Of a stretch of DNA of 13,125 bases, positions 1-5,684 are shown in pieces; position 1 is the first letter of the stretch, and the number at the start of each line of letters is the position of its first letter. This DNA comes from DATLSM01 sp035534175 (GTDB lineage: Bacteria; Actinomycetota; Thermoleophilia; Solirubrobacterales; 70-9). The position numbers and the translations under genes are program-made. The stretch spans positions 1-13,125 of the forward strand of contig DATLSM010000016.1 of NCBI GenBank assembly GCA_035534175.1, in the 5' to 3' direction. A model generated the notes under the pieces. It made no database searches. It saw only the letters and a list, made by a program, of their open reading frames with translations, and had not been told where the DNA came from.

Positions 1-101
1 TGGGCCGCAGCCGCCTGAAGGGTGCGGAGGGCCAGCGGATCTGGACTGAGTGGGGGATCCTCGCCTACGACGCCGACACGCTCGCCATCCGGGCCGGCTG
101 A
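1..101 (+). CDS. C-terminal end of an unidentified protein (truncated by window edge)
   Basis: Reading from base 3, the frame is open from the window edge to a TGA at 99-101 and gives 32 residues ending in WGILAYDADTLAIRAG. Almost every codon ends in G or C, as expected of a real coding tail in this genome, and a hairpin that could end its transcript follows about 50 nt later. I do not recognise the family; 32 residues are too few. It would be convergent with the methyltransferase remnant on the other strand. The main doubt is that the methyltransferase frame also runs open through the same bases on the opposite strand. Confidence 0.5.
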   Translation, partial: GRSRLKGAEGQRIWTEWGILAYDADTLAIRAG

Positions 102-153
102 GAGCCTGCGAATCGCTCCACCAGCCACCGGAGCACAACCCACTCATTTCAGG

Positions 154-184
154 AACGGCCGCGCCCTCAGTCAGCGCGGCCGTT
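154..184 (+). terminator. Perfect 10-bp hairpin, possible intrinsic terminator
   Basis: AACGGCCGCG at 154-163 is exactly complementary to CGCGGCCGTT at 175-184, with an 11-nt loop. A run of five T lies at about 197-203, further away than in a classical terminator. It sits downstream of the gene end at 101 and upstream of the methyltransferase break point, so it probably ends the leftward partial gene's transcript. Confidence 0.5.
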
Positions 185-213
185 TCGACGTCTTGGGGTT
201 TTTCCGCGGGAAG

Positions 214-603
214 TAGATAGTGGTCCCGGTCTGCCGCGTCGACCATGAAGTGAAAGACGGCGCGGTCGTGCCAGAGGTCGAAATGACGGCCGAAGTCGTG
301 GGTACACACATCGGCCTCGACCCATGTCACCCGGCCCGCCGCCTCGCCGAGATCGACCTTCGCGCGTTCCAGCGCCTCAGCGGATATGTCGGCGACCATC
401 ACATCGCTATACCCGCGCCCCAGCAACTCGGCAGCCAGTCGCGATGCGCCACCACCCACGTCAAGTATCGCGGCGTTCAAGGGCAGGCCGGCCTCTCCGA
501 TCAGCGCCAATGAGGCATCGGGCACAGGCTCGGTCCAGCTCAGCTCCTCGGTGCTGCGCTCCGCATAGGTCCGTCGCCAGTGGGCGGCCTTCTCGTCAGG
601 CAT
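214..603 (-). pseudogene. Class I SAM-dependent methyltransferase, 3' end lost
   Basis: The ATG at 603-601 opens a reading frame with a clear class I SAM-methyltransferase fold for about 130 residues: SAM-binding motif I (ILDVGGGASRL, residues 46-56), the acidic residue after strand 2 (VADIS, D72), EADV around D98, and DLWHDRAVFHF (residues 109-119). Family members of about 200 residues continue after the Asp-Arg-x-x-Tyr segment with a C-terminal LRPGG-type strand and a CSGLP-type motif. Here resemblance stops at about residue 130 (base 214). The frame stays open to the window edge, but that part is low-complexity and lies antisense to another gene and a hairpin. I infer a 3' truncation by recombination. 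A CACAAT box (611-616, minus strand) lies 7 nt before the ATG. Substrate unknown. Confidence 0.7.
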
Positions 604-610
604 CAACTCG

Positions 611-630
611 ATTGTGAGGCAAGCGCTTGC
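611..630 (-). promoter_or_regulatory. Methyltransferase promoter with 12-bp palindromic operator candidate
   Basis: On the minus strand CACAAT (611-616) is placed 7 nt upstream of the methyltransferase ATG and could be its -10 box. Two bases further upstream lies the perfect palindrome GCAAGCGCTTGC (619-630). Its core AAGCGCTT fits the AAnCGnTT shape common to LacI-type operators. Position inside the -10/-35 interval would suit a repressor. No regulator is encoded in the window, and a 12-bp palindrome can occur by chance. Confidence 0.35.
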
Positions 631-709
631 AGACGGACTGCCCAGCCGAGCGCGACATCGGCTCCAATGCCAATACCCTTCCGATGATGGTCGCTGTCTA
701 CCGAGCAGC

Positions 710-823
710 GTGTTCGAGGTGGTTGGGTTGATCGCTCTGAGTCTGCTCATTGGGGCGCTGGTGGTGCGCGTGCGAGCGATCCGGTGCGGCTCTTCCCCGG
801 TCGCGATCGAGGATCGCGGTTGA
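710..823 (+). CDS. Possible 37-residue single-helix membrane protein overlapping the P450 start
   Basis: From GTG at 710 the frame encodes 37 residues beginning MFEVVGLIALSLLIGALVV: one hydrophobic helix of about 17 residues followed by a basic stretch (RVRAIR), the pattern of a small N-out/C-in membrane peptide. Its TGA (821-823) overlaps the proposed TTG start of the P450 (820-822) as TTGA, which would couple translation of the two. A TACCCT box at 674-679 could be the promoter of the pair. No family recognised. It may be a chance open frame; the overlap and the hydrophobicity are the only support. Confidence 0.35.
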   Translation: MFEVVGLIALSLLIGALVVRVRAIRCGSSPVAIEDRG

Positions 824-2133
824 AGCGTCCCGCGTCAACGCCGCTGCCGCCGGGTCCACGCGCCCCGGCGGTGGTGAACACGGCCCGACTCGTGCAGCGC
901 CCACTCCAGTCGCTGCTCGGCTGGCGCGAGCGCTACGGCGACGTGTTCACTGTCCCGCTGCTTGTCTTCGGAACCGGCGTCTATGTCTCAGACCCCGATG
1001 CGATCCGCGAGATGCTGACCGGCGATCAGTCCGACCTTCACGCCGGAGAGGCCAACGCGCCGCTCGAGCCCGTGCTCGGCAGCAAATCGGTCCTGATCCT
1101 CGACGGCCGCGAGCACCTGCGCCAGCGCAAGCTCCTCCTGCCGCCCTTCCAGGGCTCGGCGATCCAGAGCTTTCGCACCGTGATCCGCGAAGTCGCCGAG
1201 GCCGAGGTGTCGCACTGGTCGGTTGGCGAGCGCTTCACGATGCGCGACCGGATGCGCGAATTGACTTTCGAGGTGATCGTCCGCGCGGTCTTCGGCGTGA
1301 CTGAGCGCGAGCGCATCGAGCGCCTGCGCCGGGCGCTCGTCGCGGTGCTCAACATGGGGCCGGTGGCTGTGCTGCCGAACGCGCTGCGTCGCGACCGCGG
1401 ACCTTGGAGCCCGTGGGGGCGCTTCCAACGGCACCTGCGAGCCGCCGACGCGCTGCTCTATGAGGAAATCGCCCGCCGACGCGCAGAGCCCGACTTACAA
1501 GATCGAACCGATGTGTTCTCGCTGTTGCTGCGCGCCCGCGGTGAGGACGACCGGCCGATGACCGACGTTGAGCTGCGCGACGAGCTGATGACGATGCTCC
1601 TCGCCGGCCATGAGACGACCGCCACCGGCCTCGCCTTCGCCTTCGACCTCCTGCCGCGAAACCCGCGAGTCCTCGCCCGCCTGCGCGAGGAGCTCAAGAG
1701 CGGTGATGACGCCTACCTCGACGCGGTTGTGAGCGAGACCTTGCGGATGCGTCCCGTGATCGACGCGAGCGAGCGCACCTTGACCAAGCCACGCACGATC
1801 GGTGGCTGGGAGCTACCGGCCGGGATTCGGGTCTATCCCGCAATCGCGATCGTCCACCACCGCGAGGATCTCTACCCCGAGCCGAACGAGTTTCGCCCCG
1901 AGCGCTTCCTTGACGGACAGGCCGAGTCCTATACCTGGCTTCCCTTCGGCGGCGGCATTCGCCGCTGCATTGGCGCCGCCCTCGCCCAGGCCGAGATGGC
2001 GGAGGTGATCCGCACCGTCGTATCCCGCGTCGACCTCAAGCCGACGCGGCCCGAGCCCGAGCCAGTGGTCATGCGTGGTATCACGCTCGTCCCCCGCCAC
2101 GGCACCCCTGTCGTGGTCGAGGGTACCGTCTAG
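820..2133 (+). CDS. Cytochrome P450
   Basis: Soluble heme-thiolate monooxygenase, 437 residues from TTG 820. The diagnostic motifs are in order: helix-C region HLRQRK (about residues 99-104), helix-I oxygen-activation motif AGHETT (262-267), ExxR as ETLR (306-309), RPERF (359-363) and the heme-binding loop FGGGIRRCIG (376-385) with the proximal ligand Cys383. Length is normal and no motif is missing, so it should be active given a redox partner, which is not in the window. TTG 820 has a GAGGA ribosome site at 809-813 and overlaps the stop of the small upstream frame; the alternative GTG at 784 would add 12 residues and has no obvious ribosome site. The sequence style (AGHETTATGLA, PNEFRPERF) matches bacterial P450s resembling the CYP4/CYP102-like clan; substrate cannot be told from sequence. 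The nearby methyltransferase is divergent and broken, so a shared pathway is not supported. Confidence 0.95.
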   Translation: MKRPASTPLPPGPRAPAVVNTARLVQRPLQSLLGWRERYGDVFTVPLLVFGTGVYVSDPDAIREMLTGDQSDLHAGEANAPLEPVLGSKSVLILDGREHLRQRKLLLPPFQGSAIQSFRTVIREVAEAEVSHWSVGERFTMRDRMRELTFEVIVRAVFGVTERERIERLRRALVAVLNMGPVAVLPNALRRDRGPWSPWGRFQRHLRAADALLYEEIARRRAEPDLQDRTDVFSLLLRARGEDDRPMTDVELRDELMTMLLAGHETTATGLAFAFDLLPRNPRVLARLREELKSGDDAYLDAVVSETLRMRPVIDASERTLTKPRTIGGWELPAGIRVYPAIAIVHHREDLYPEPNEFRPERFLDGQAESYTWLPFGGGIRRCIGAALAQAEMAEVIRTVVSRVDLKPTRPEPEPVVMRGITLVPRHGTPVVVEGTV

Positions 2134-2143
2134 GTGACGTGCC

Positions 2144-2293
2144 TCACCACGTTCCGAACGCCGTGAAGTAGGTCCGGGCCACCGAGAGGCTGTGGGTGTG
2201 AGGACCGTCGTGGTGGTGGGAATGGCTGAGCCCGTTCCCGTGGCGATGGCGGTCGCCGCCGGGGTGCTCGTAGGCGAGCGTCTTCCCTGTCAT
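2144..2293 (-). CDS. Small histidine-rich protein, probably metal-binding
   Basis: Forty-nine residues from ATG 2293. The middle third is a dense His cluster (HPGGDRHRHGNGLSHSHHH followed by DGPHTHS), with ten His in about 28 residues, typical of zinc- or nickel-binding segments. The C-terminus is an ordinary SLSVARTYFTAF stretch. A TATTCT box lies 8 nt before the ATG (2302-2307, minus strand), matching the leaderless pattern of neighbouring genes. A longer frame from ATG 2386 would overlap the end of the upstream enzyme gene and add nothing protein-like. It follows the formylglycine-generating enzyme on the same strand. Metal choice and role are unknown; a cation-transporter remnant lies about 1.3 kb away. 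Confidence 0.5.
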   Translation of the reverse strand: MTGKTLAYEHPGGDRHRHGNGLSHSHHHDGPHTHSLSVARTYFTAFGTW

Positions 2294-2301
2294 AGCTTCC
2301 A

Positions 2302-2307
2302 AGAATA
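2302..2307 (-). promoter_or_regulatory. -10 box of the His-rich gene (TATTCT)
   Basis: TATTCT on the minus strand, 8 nt before the ATG at 2293. Transcription starting about 7 nt downstream of the box would begin at or next to the start codon, giving a leaderless mRNA. No clear -35 box. Confidence 0.4.
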
Positions 2308-2363
2308 GAGAGCAATATTCAGGAAACGGAGCGAAGATCGCGAGGCCGACGAGTTGAGGAAAG

Positions 2364-3326
2364 CTACCGGACAGGCCGAAGAACACAGCGAAAGCCGATG
2401 TGGCCGGTCGATGTCTCGACAGTCACACCCTGTCGGGCCGCTGGGCGATAGCGCAGGCAGTAGTTGGGCGCGCAGAGGTGGGAGCCGCCCTTGATCACCC
2501 GGCGCGGAATGTGTGCCCCGGGCTCGCCGGTGCGGAAGCTCTGCTCGGGAGAGGCGACGCGCGGATTACTTGGAGCGCAGCACGCGTTTTTATAGCCGCC
2601 TGCGTCGTGCGGTGCGAAGTAGTCGGAGGTCCATTCCCAGACATTGCCGGTGATGTCATAGAGACCGAAGCCGTTCGGCGGGTAGCGCCCGAGGGGCGAG
2701 GTTCGTTGCTCCCTCTTTGGCTTGACGTTTTGCCAGGGGAACTCGCCCTGCCAGACGTTTGCCATCGGGTGGTCTTTGGGCGCCTCCTCATCCCCCCAGG
2801 CGAAGACCTTCCCTTCGAGCCCTCCGCGCGCCGCGCGCTCCCACTCGGCCTCGGTGGGCAGAGACTTGCCGGCCCATGTCGCGAAGGCCTCTGCATCCTC
2901 ATAGGCGATGTGGACGACCGGGTGGCGCTCCCGGCCGCCTATCTTGCTCTTGGGTCCCTCCGGTCGCCGCCAGTATGCACCAGGGACATAGGCCCACCAG
3001 TTGACCACGTTCTCCAGGTCAACCGGACCCGGCGTCTTGTTGAAGACCAGCGAACCGGGCACCAGCATCGCGGGGTCCGCTTCGGGGTATTCACGTGGGT
3101 CAGGAGCCCGCTCGGCCACCGAGGCGTAGCCCGTCGATTTGGCGAAACGGCGGAACTCGGCCACGGTGACGGGATGCTCGTCCATCCAAAACCCATCGAC
3201 GCTCACCTCATGGAGTGGACCCTCCTCCGGGTAGAAGTCCTCCGAGCCCATACGGAACGTCCCGGCTGGGACCCAAGCCATTTCCGTCGGCGGGTCTGGG
3301 GCGTTGGGCGGCGGTGGTGTGGGCAC
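2364..3326 (-). CDS. Formylglycine-generating enzyme (SUMF1/FGE family sulfatase modifier)
   Basis: 320 residues from GTG 3326. FGE-sulfatase domain: MAWVPAGTFRMGSEDFYPEEGP (from residue 16) opens the fold, HPVTVAEF (51-58), LPTEAEWERAARGG (156-169), NGFGLYDITGNVWEWTSDY (218-236), then RRVIKGGSHLCAPNYCLRYR (275-294) and the closing GHIGFRCVLRP. The pair Cys285/Cys290 corresponds to the copper-binding catalytic cysteines of true FGEs, so unlike many Cys-less family members this one should oxidise the Cys of a CxPxR motif in sulfatases to formylglycine. No sulfatase is in the window; the client must be elsewhere. No signal peptide is visible, so it is cytoplasmic, as is usual for actinobacterial FGE. 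An ACGCTA box on the plus strand (TAGCGT on the minus, 3335-3340) is 8 nt before the GTG; no Shine-Dalgarno sequence is seen. An internal ATG (residue 16) is an alternative start. Confidence 0.92.
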   Translation of the reverse strand: MPTPPPPNAPDPPTEMAWVPAGTFRMGSEDFYPEEGPLHEVSVDGFWMDEHPVTVAEFRRFAKSTGYASVAERAPDPREYPEADPAMLVPGSLVFNKTPGPVDLENVVNWWAYVPGAYWRRPEGPKSKIGGRERHPVVHIAYEDAEAFATWAGKSLPTEAEWERAARGGLEGKVFAWGDEEAPKDHPMANVWQGEFPWQNVKPKREQRTSPLGRYPPNGFGLYDITGNVWEWTSDYFAPHDAGGYKNACCAPSNPRVASPEQSFRTGEPGAHIPRRVIKGGSHLCAPNYCLRYRPAARQGVTVETSTGHIGFRCVLRPVR

Positions 3327-3426
3327 GGTCGAAGACGCTACTCCCCGTGACGAAAGCCGCAGACATCGCTCTGGTCCAACCCTCAGCAGGTGGAGTGAGC
3401 GTCGGCGGGGCCGTCAGACTGGCGCC

Positions 3427-3645
3427 ATGCTGACCGCTTTCGGCGCGCTGGCCGTGACTTTCATGGTGGTTATGTATGCGCTTGAGCGCCGCGATCCGCG
3501 CTACACCCTCGGCTTCGCTGCCGGCTGCCTGCTCTCCAGCGTCTACGGCTTTCTGGCCGGAGCGTGGCCGTTCGGTGTCGTCGAGGTGATCTGGGCGGGC
3601 GTGGCCGTGAATCGCTACCGGTACCTGCGACACCCCGGCGCTTAG
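3427..3645 (+). CDS. Small two-helix membrane protein
   Basis: 72 residues from ATG 3427. Hydrophobic segment 1 covers residues 1-17 (MLTAFGALAVTFMVVMY), a charged loop ALERRDPRY follows, then a longer hydrophobic region (about 28-61, GFAAGCLLSSVYGFLAGAWPF and VVEVIWAGVAV) and a basic tail (NRYRYLRHPGA). I recall small proteins of this form, ending in WPFGVVE.IWA and a basic tail, as widespread uncharacterised proteins of bacteria; the function is unknown. Only the region from 3427 is protein-like; the frame extends upstream to 3304 but that part is antisense to the FGE start. CAGACT (3415-3420) lies 6 nt before the ATG. The gene is divergent from the FGE and its stop is one base from the stop of the convergent transporter remnant. 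Confidence 0.8.
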   Translation: MLTAFGALAVTFMVVMYALERRDPRYTLGFAAGCLLSSVYGFLAGAWPFGVVEVIWAGVAVNRYRYLRHPGA

Positions 3646-3646
3646 G

Positions 3647-3892
3647 TCAGCAAGCCTCGCAACGGGCATTCCCTCGCCAGGCTTCGCGGCCCTCATACAG
3701 GGCGACCCCGGCGATGGTGAACGCGGTGACGGGGTCTGCCAACCACCAGCCGAGCAGGGCATTGGCGCCAAGTCCGACCAGCAACCCCGCAGACAGATAC
3801 GCGCAGAGCAGGTTCTGCCGGTCCTCGCTGATCGTGGCCGAGGAATGCAGCTCCGCGCCGGCACCGGCCTTGGCCCTTGCCAAGAGGGGCAT
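3647..3892 (-). pseudogene. C-terminal remnant of a cation diffusion facilitator (CDF) transporter
   Basis: An 81-residue frame from ATG 3892 that matches only the last part of a CDF-type metal/proton antiporter: a cytoplasmic segment with AELHSSATISEDRQNLLCAY, a transmembrane helix LSAGLLVGLGANALLGWWLADPV with the family-typical GWWxADP turn, a last helix TAFTIAGVALYEG and a Cys-containing tail (ARCEAC). CDF proteins of this kind need four to six helices and an N-terminal metal site; these are absent, because the preceding gene ends 10 nt upstream. I infer a 5' deletion that left the last two helices downstream of the ABM-domain gene. A functional two-helix protein is possible but unlikely. 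Confidence 0.7.
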
Positions 3893-3902
3893 GGTGCCCG
3901 GG

Positions 3903-4193
3903 TTACTTGCTAGGCGTCCGGTCGATCAGGATCTCGAACTTGCGCCAGCCGGTCTGCTCGCCGATCTGGCCCGCTTCGGCTTTCGGGCGCATCACCGCCG
4001 CGAAAGCCTCCATGCCCTCCTCGGACTGCCAACGGTTGACGACCATGACCCCCTCCTCGGTGCGGACGACCGTGTTGGAGATTCCGCCGTGCTCGGCCGC
4101 GAGCTTGTCCGCCTCAGCATCGAAGAGCTCGTTCATCCTCGCCACCAGCCGATCGGTGTCGCCGTGAACCTCGAACATCGTCAGGATCGCCAT
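3903..4193 (-). CDS. ABM-fold (antibiotic biosynthesis monooxygenase-like) dimeric alpha-beta barrel protein
   Basis: 96 residues from ATG 4193, which has an excellent ribosome site (AAGGAAGG, ending 6 nt before the ATG). The sequence has the ABM/ferredoxin-like pattern: first strand AILTMFEVHGD, helix DRLVARMNELFDAEADKLA, strand SNTVVRTEEGVMVVNRWQSEEGMEAF, helix and closing strand WRKFEILIDRTP. Such small barrels act as dimers, as cofactor-free oxygenases or as stress-response proteins; the substrate cannot be predicted. The gene is complete and is followed after 10 nt by the CDF remnant on the same strand. It is divergent from the MNT/HEPN operon across a 333-nt gap. Confidence 0.75.
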   Translation of the reverse strand: MAILTMFEVHGDTDRLVARMNELFDAEADKLAAEHGGISNTVVRTEEGVMVVNRWQSEEGMEAFAAVMRPKAEAGQIGEQTGWRKFEILIDRTPSK

Positions 4194-4526
4194 CGGGGAC
4201 CTTCCTTTAGTCGAAGCGGATACGCATCAAGCGTCGTCTGCCCGACGCTAGCCGATGTCGGCAGGATCCTGCAGATCGGCCTCGGATCGCTGCGCCTCTC
4301 TGCTCGGTGATCGGGGTCGGCGGCAGAAGCGTCCAACGGGCAGAGCTGGCAAGGCCGGGGTGGGGTGGACGGTCTCGGTCTGGCTCGCAGATCTGCGAGG
4401 TGGACCCTCCACCTGCCTGCGCGTGTTGGTCACCGACTGAGCGATGACCAACATGCTCGCCAAGCAGAACCCCGCCACCGCCCGATCTCCCTGGCTTGCG
4501 TCGGTCCTATTGGCTACCTTGGGACC
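4194..4526. other. Gene-free divergent promoter region between ABM gene and MNT/HEPN operon
   Basis: I see no protein-like frame here. It contains a 7-bp hairpin (AGCGTCG 4230-4236 with CGACGCT 4243-4249) in the leader of the ABM gene, two 12-bp perfect palindromes (GCAGGATCCTGC 4261-4272; CGCAGATCTGCG 4386-4397) and a 6-bp hairpin (AGGTGG 4398-4403 with CCACCT 4409-4414). At the right end a 28-codon frame from ATG 4444 overlaps the MNT start as ATGA, but its sequence gives no sign of selection. Confidence 0.4.
4515..4520 (+). promoter_or_regulatory. -10 box of the MNT/HEPN operon (TACCTT)
   Basis: TACCTT lies exactly 6 nt before the ATG at 4527 and there is no Shine-Dalgarno sequence, so the operon probably starts with a leaderless mRNA. 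A -35 hexamer at normal spacing is not convincing. Confidence 0.45.
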
Positions 4527-4841
4527 ATGACCGACGAGTCCCTGATCGTAGAGGCAGGACGCCGCCTCGCCGACGCCGCTCCTGACGCGCGGGTGATCCT
4601 CTTCGGGTCCCGCGCCCGCGGCGAGGCAAAGCCGGGCAGCGACCTGGACCTGCTTGTCATCGAGCCGCAGCTGAGAGGCCGCCGCGCCGAGTTCGTACGC
4701 CTGCGAGAAGCGCTCGGCGCAATCGGGGTCCCCGTCGATCTGATCGTGGTCAGCGCCGAGCACGTCGAGGAATGGGGCCAGGTGCAGGGCACGATGGTCA
4801 ACGAGGCGCTGCGCGAGGGCCGGGTCCTTGCCGGAGCGTGA
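4527..4841 (+). CDS. MNT-type minimal nucleotidyltransferase (antitoxin of a HEPN/MNT module)
   Basis: 104 residues from ATG 4527. The polymerase-beta superfamily core is complete: ILFGSRARGEAKPGSDLDLLV (residues 24-44) carries the GSxxRG loop and the two metal-binding aspartates D39 and D41, and VDLIVV supplies the third acidic residue D71. Size and composition match the MNT family, whose members are encoded next to HEPN proteins; MntA antitoxins are known to AMPylate and silence their HepT partner. Its 3' end overlaps the HEPN gene by 14 nt, so the two are co-translated. Activity as an AMPylase is inference from the intact motif. Confidence 0.9.
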   Translation: MTDESLIVEAGRRLADAAPDARVILFGSRARGEAKPGSDLDLLVIEPQLRGRRAEFVRLREALGAIGVPVDLIVVSAEHVEEWGQVQGTMVNEALREGRVLAGA

Positions 4842-5238
4842 GCCGAAGGAGGAAGCGGCGATCCTTGCGCGCAAGGCGCAAGGAGACGCCGCCGCGATGC
4901 GCATGCTCGCCGACGATCAGGAGATAGACGACGAGATCATCGGTTTTCACGCACAGCAGGCGGTCGAGAAGTGGCTGAAGGCGGTGATCGGAAGCCGGGG
5001 CGCCAAGTTCGAGTACACGCACGACCTTCGCCACCTGATCGAGTTGGCGAAAGCCGCAGTCGGCGACTTTCCATTTGACTTCGCGGCCGTGATCGCGCTG
5101 ACCGAGTATGCGGTTCCACTCCGCTACGACGAACTGCTCGACGCCGAGCCGCTCGACCGCGAGGCCACCGTTGCCCTGGTCCAGAAGGTGGGTCGCTGGG
5201 CCGCCGCCCAACTCAAAGCCCCGGATGACGTCCAGTGA
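4828..5238 (+). CDS. HEPN-domain protein, partner of the MNT nucleotidyltransferase
   Basis: 136 residues from TTG 4828, with GAGGG 8 nt upstream as ribosome site and 14 nt overlap with the MNT gene. The all-helical HEPN pattern of the PF05168 type is clear: FHAQQAVEKWLKAVI (residues 40-54), THDLRHLIEL (64-73) and YAVPLRYD (94-101). HEPN/MNT pairs are toxin-antitoxin modules in which HepT-type HEPN proteins are RNases through an Rx4-6H motif. I do not find that motif here, so this belongs to the branch in which the nuclease residues are absent or replaced, and toxicity cannot be assumed. The stop overlaps the start of a third gene (GTGA). GTG at 4838 is out of frame; internal ATGs at residues 24 and 26 would cut the first helix. 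Confidence 0.88.
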   Translation: MPEREPKEEAAILARKAQGDAAAMRMLADDQEIDDEIIGFHAQQAVEKWLKAVIGSRGAKFEYTHDLRHLIELAKAAVGDFPFDFAAVIALTEYAVPLRYDELLDAEPLDREATVALVQKVGRWAAAQLKAPDDVQ

Positions 5239-5387
5239 AATTGCCGCCCGGTTACCTCCTGCCCGAGGGGAAGACCATGCAGGACGTCCTTCGCATCGAT
5301 GCCGAGATGCTGGCCAGCGAGGGCATTGATCCCGAGTGGCCAGGCTTCGAGGAGGAGGCCGAGGACTCCGGCGCAGACTCCAACTGA
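5235..5387 (+). CDS. 50-residue third gene of the MNT-HEPN operon
   Basis: GTG 5235 overlaps the HEPN stop as GTGA and opens a 50-residue frame ending TGA 5387. It begins MKLPPGYLLPEGKTMQDVLR, has a short amphipathic helix (MQDVLRIDAEMLASEG), a DPEWPGF turn and a strongly acidic tail (FEEEAEDSGADSN). Nearly all codons end in G or C. The overlap implies translational coupling and so membership of the MNT/HEPN unit. I do not recognise the family. The acidic tail would suit a protein that binds a basic partner or mimics nucleic acid, but that is speculation. Confidence 0.6.
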   Translation: MKLPPGYLLPEGKTMQDVLRIDAEMLASEGIDPEWPGFEEEAEDSGADSN

Positions 5388-5425
5388 GACTGCAAGGGCC
5401 ACTCGGAATCCGGTACGGCGCGGGG

Positions 5426-5431
5426 TATCGT
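5426..5431 (+). promoter_or_regulatory. -10 box (TATCGT) of the coiled-coil gene
   Basis: TATCGT ends 7 nt before ATG 5439 with no Shine-Dalgarno sequence between, consistent with leaderless transcription and with a unit separate from the MNT/HEPN operon. Confidence 0.4.
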
Positions 5432-5438
5432 GTAATCG

Positions 5439-5684
5439 ATGCCTCTTCTGCCTAAGGCGAGATCCAGTCGAGCTTTGGAGATGTTGAGCCGGCTCGAAGA
5501 CCAGATGCACAAGATGCGCGACGACATTGCCTCGCGATTGGACTTGATGTCTGAGGCATTGGAGCTACGCCGCGCCGATGACGAGGTCGGGGCGCTCGCG
5601 GCGGAGCGGGTCAGGAGCGCGGCGGCGGAACGCACCGTCGACGGCGCGGAGACCCTCGCCGAACTCGGTATCCGGTTTCGCTGA
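5439..5684 (+). CDS. Small predicted coiled-coil protein
   Basis: 81 residues from ATG 5439. After a basic N-terminus (MPLLPKARSSR) residues 12-66 are continuously helical with heptad-like hydrophobics (LEMLSRLEDQMHKMRDDIASRL, then MSEALELRRADDEVGALAAERV), ending in LAELGIRFR. No family recognised. Size and context (between a HEPN/MNT module and a toxin fragment) would fit an antitoxin or DNA-binding partner, but there is no recognisable DNA-binding motif. It is expressed on its own from a box 7 nt upstream. Confidence 0.6.
   Translation: MPLLPKARSSRALEMLSRLEDQMHKMRDDIASRLDLMSEALELRRADDEVGALAAERVRSAAAERTVDGAETLAELGIRFR

Noticed and set aside
614..709. N-terminal extension of the small hydrophobic frame
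   Set aside because: Residues before the GTG at 710 are not protein-like and overlap the promoter palindrome.
2400..3350. Long open frame of 316 codons on the plus strand
   Set aside because: It is antisense to the FGE gene, whose motifs and catalytic cysteines are intact; the plus-strand product is Arg/Gly/Ala-rich with no domain.
3208..3864. Open frame of 218 codons on the minus strand
   Set aside because: It overlaps the FGE start, the membrane protein and the CDF remnant in another frame, and its composition is typical of a high-GC shadow frame.
4248..4904. Open frame of 218 codons on the minus strand
   Set aside because: It is antisense to the MNT gene with its clear GSxxRG...DxD motif; no protein family visible.
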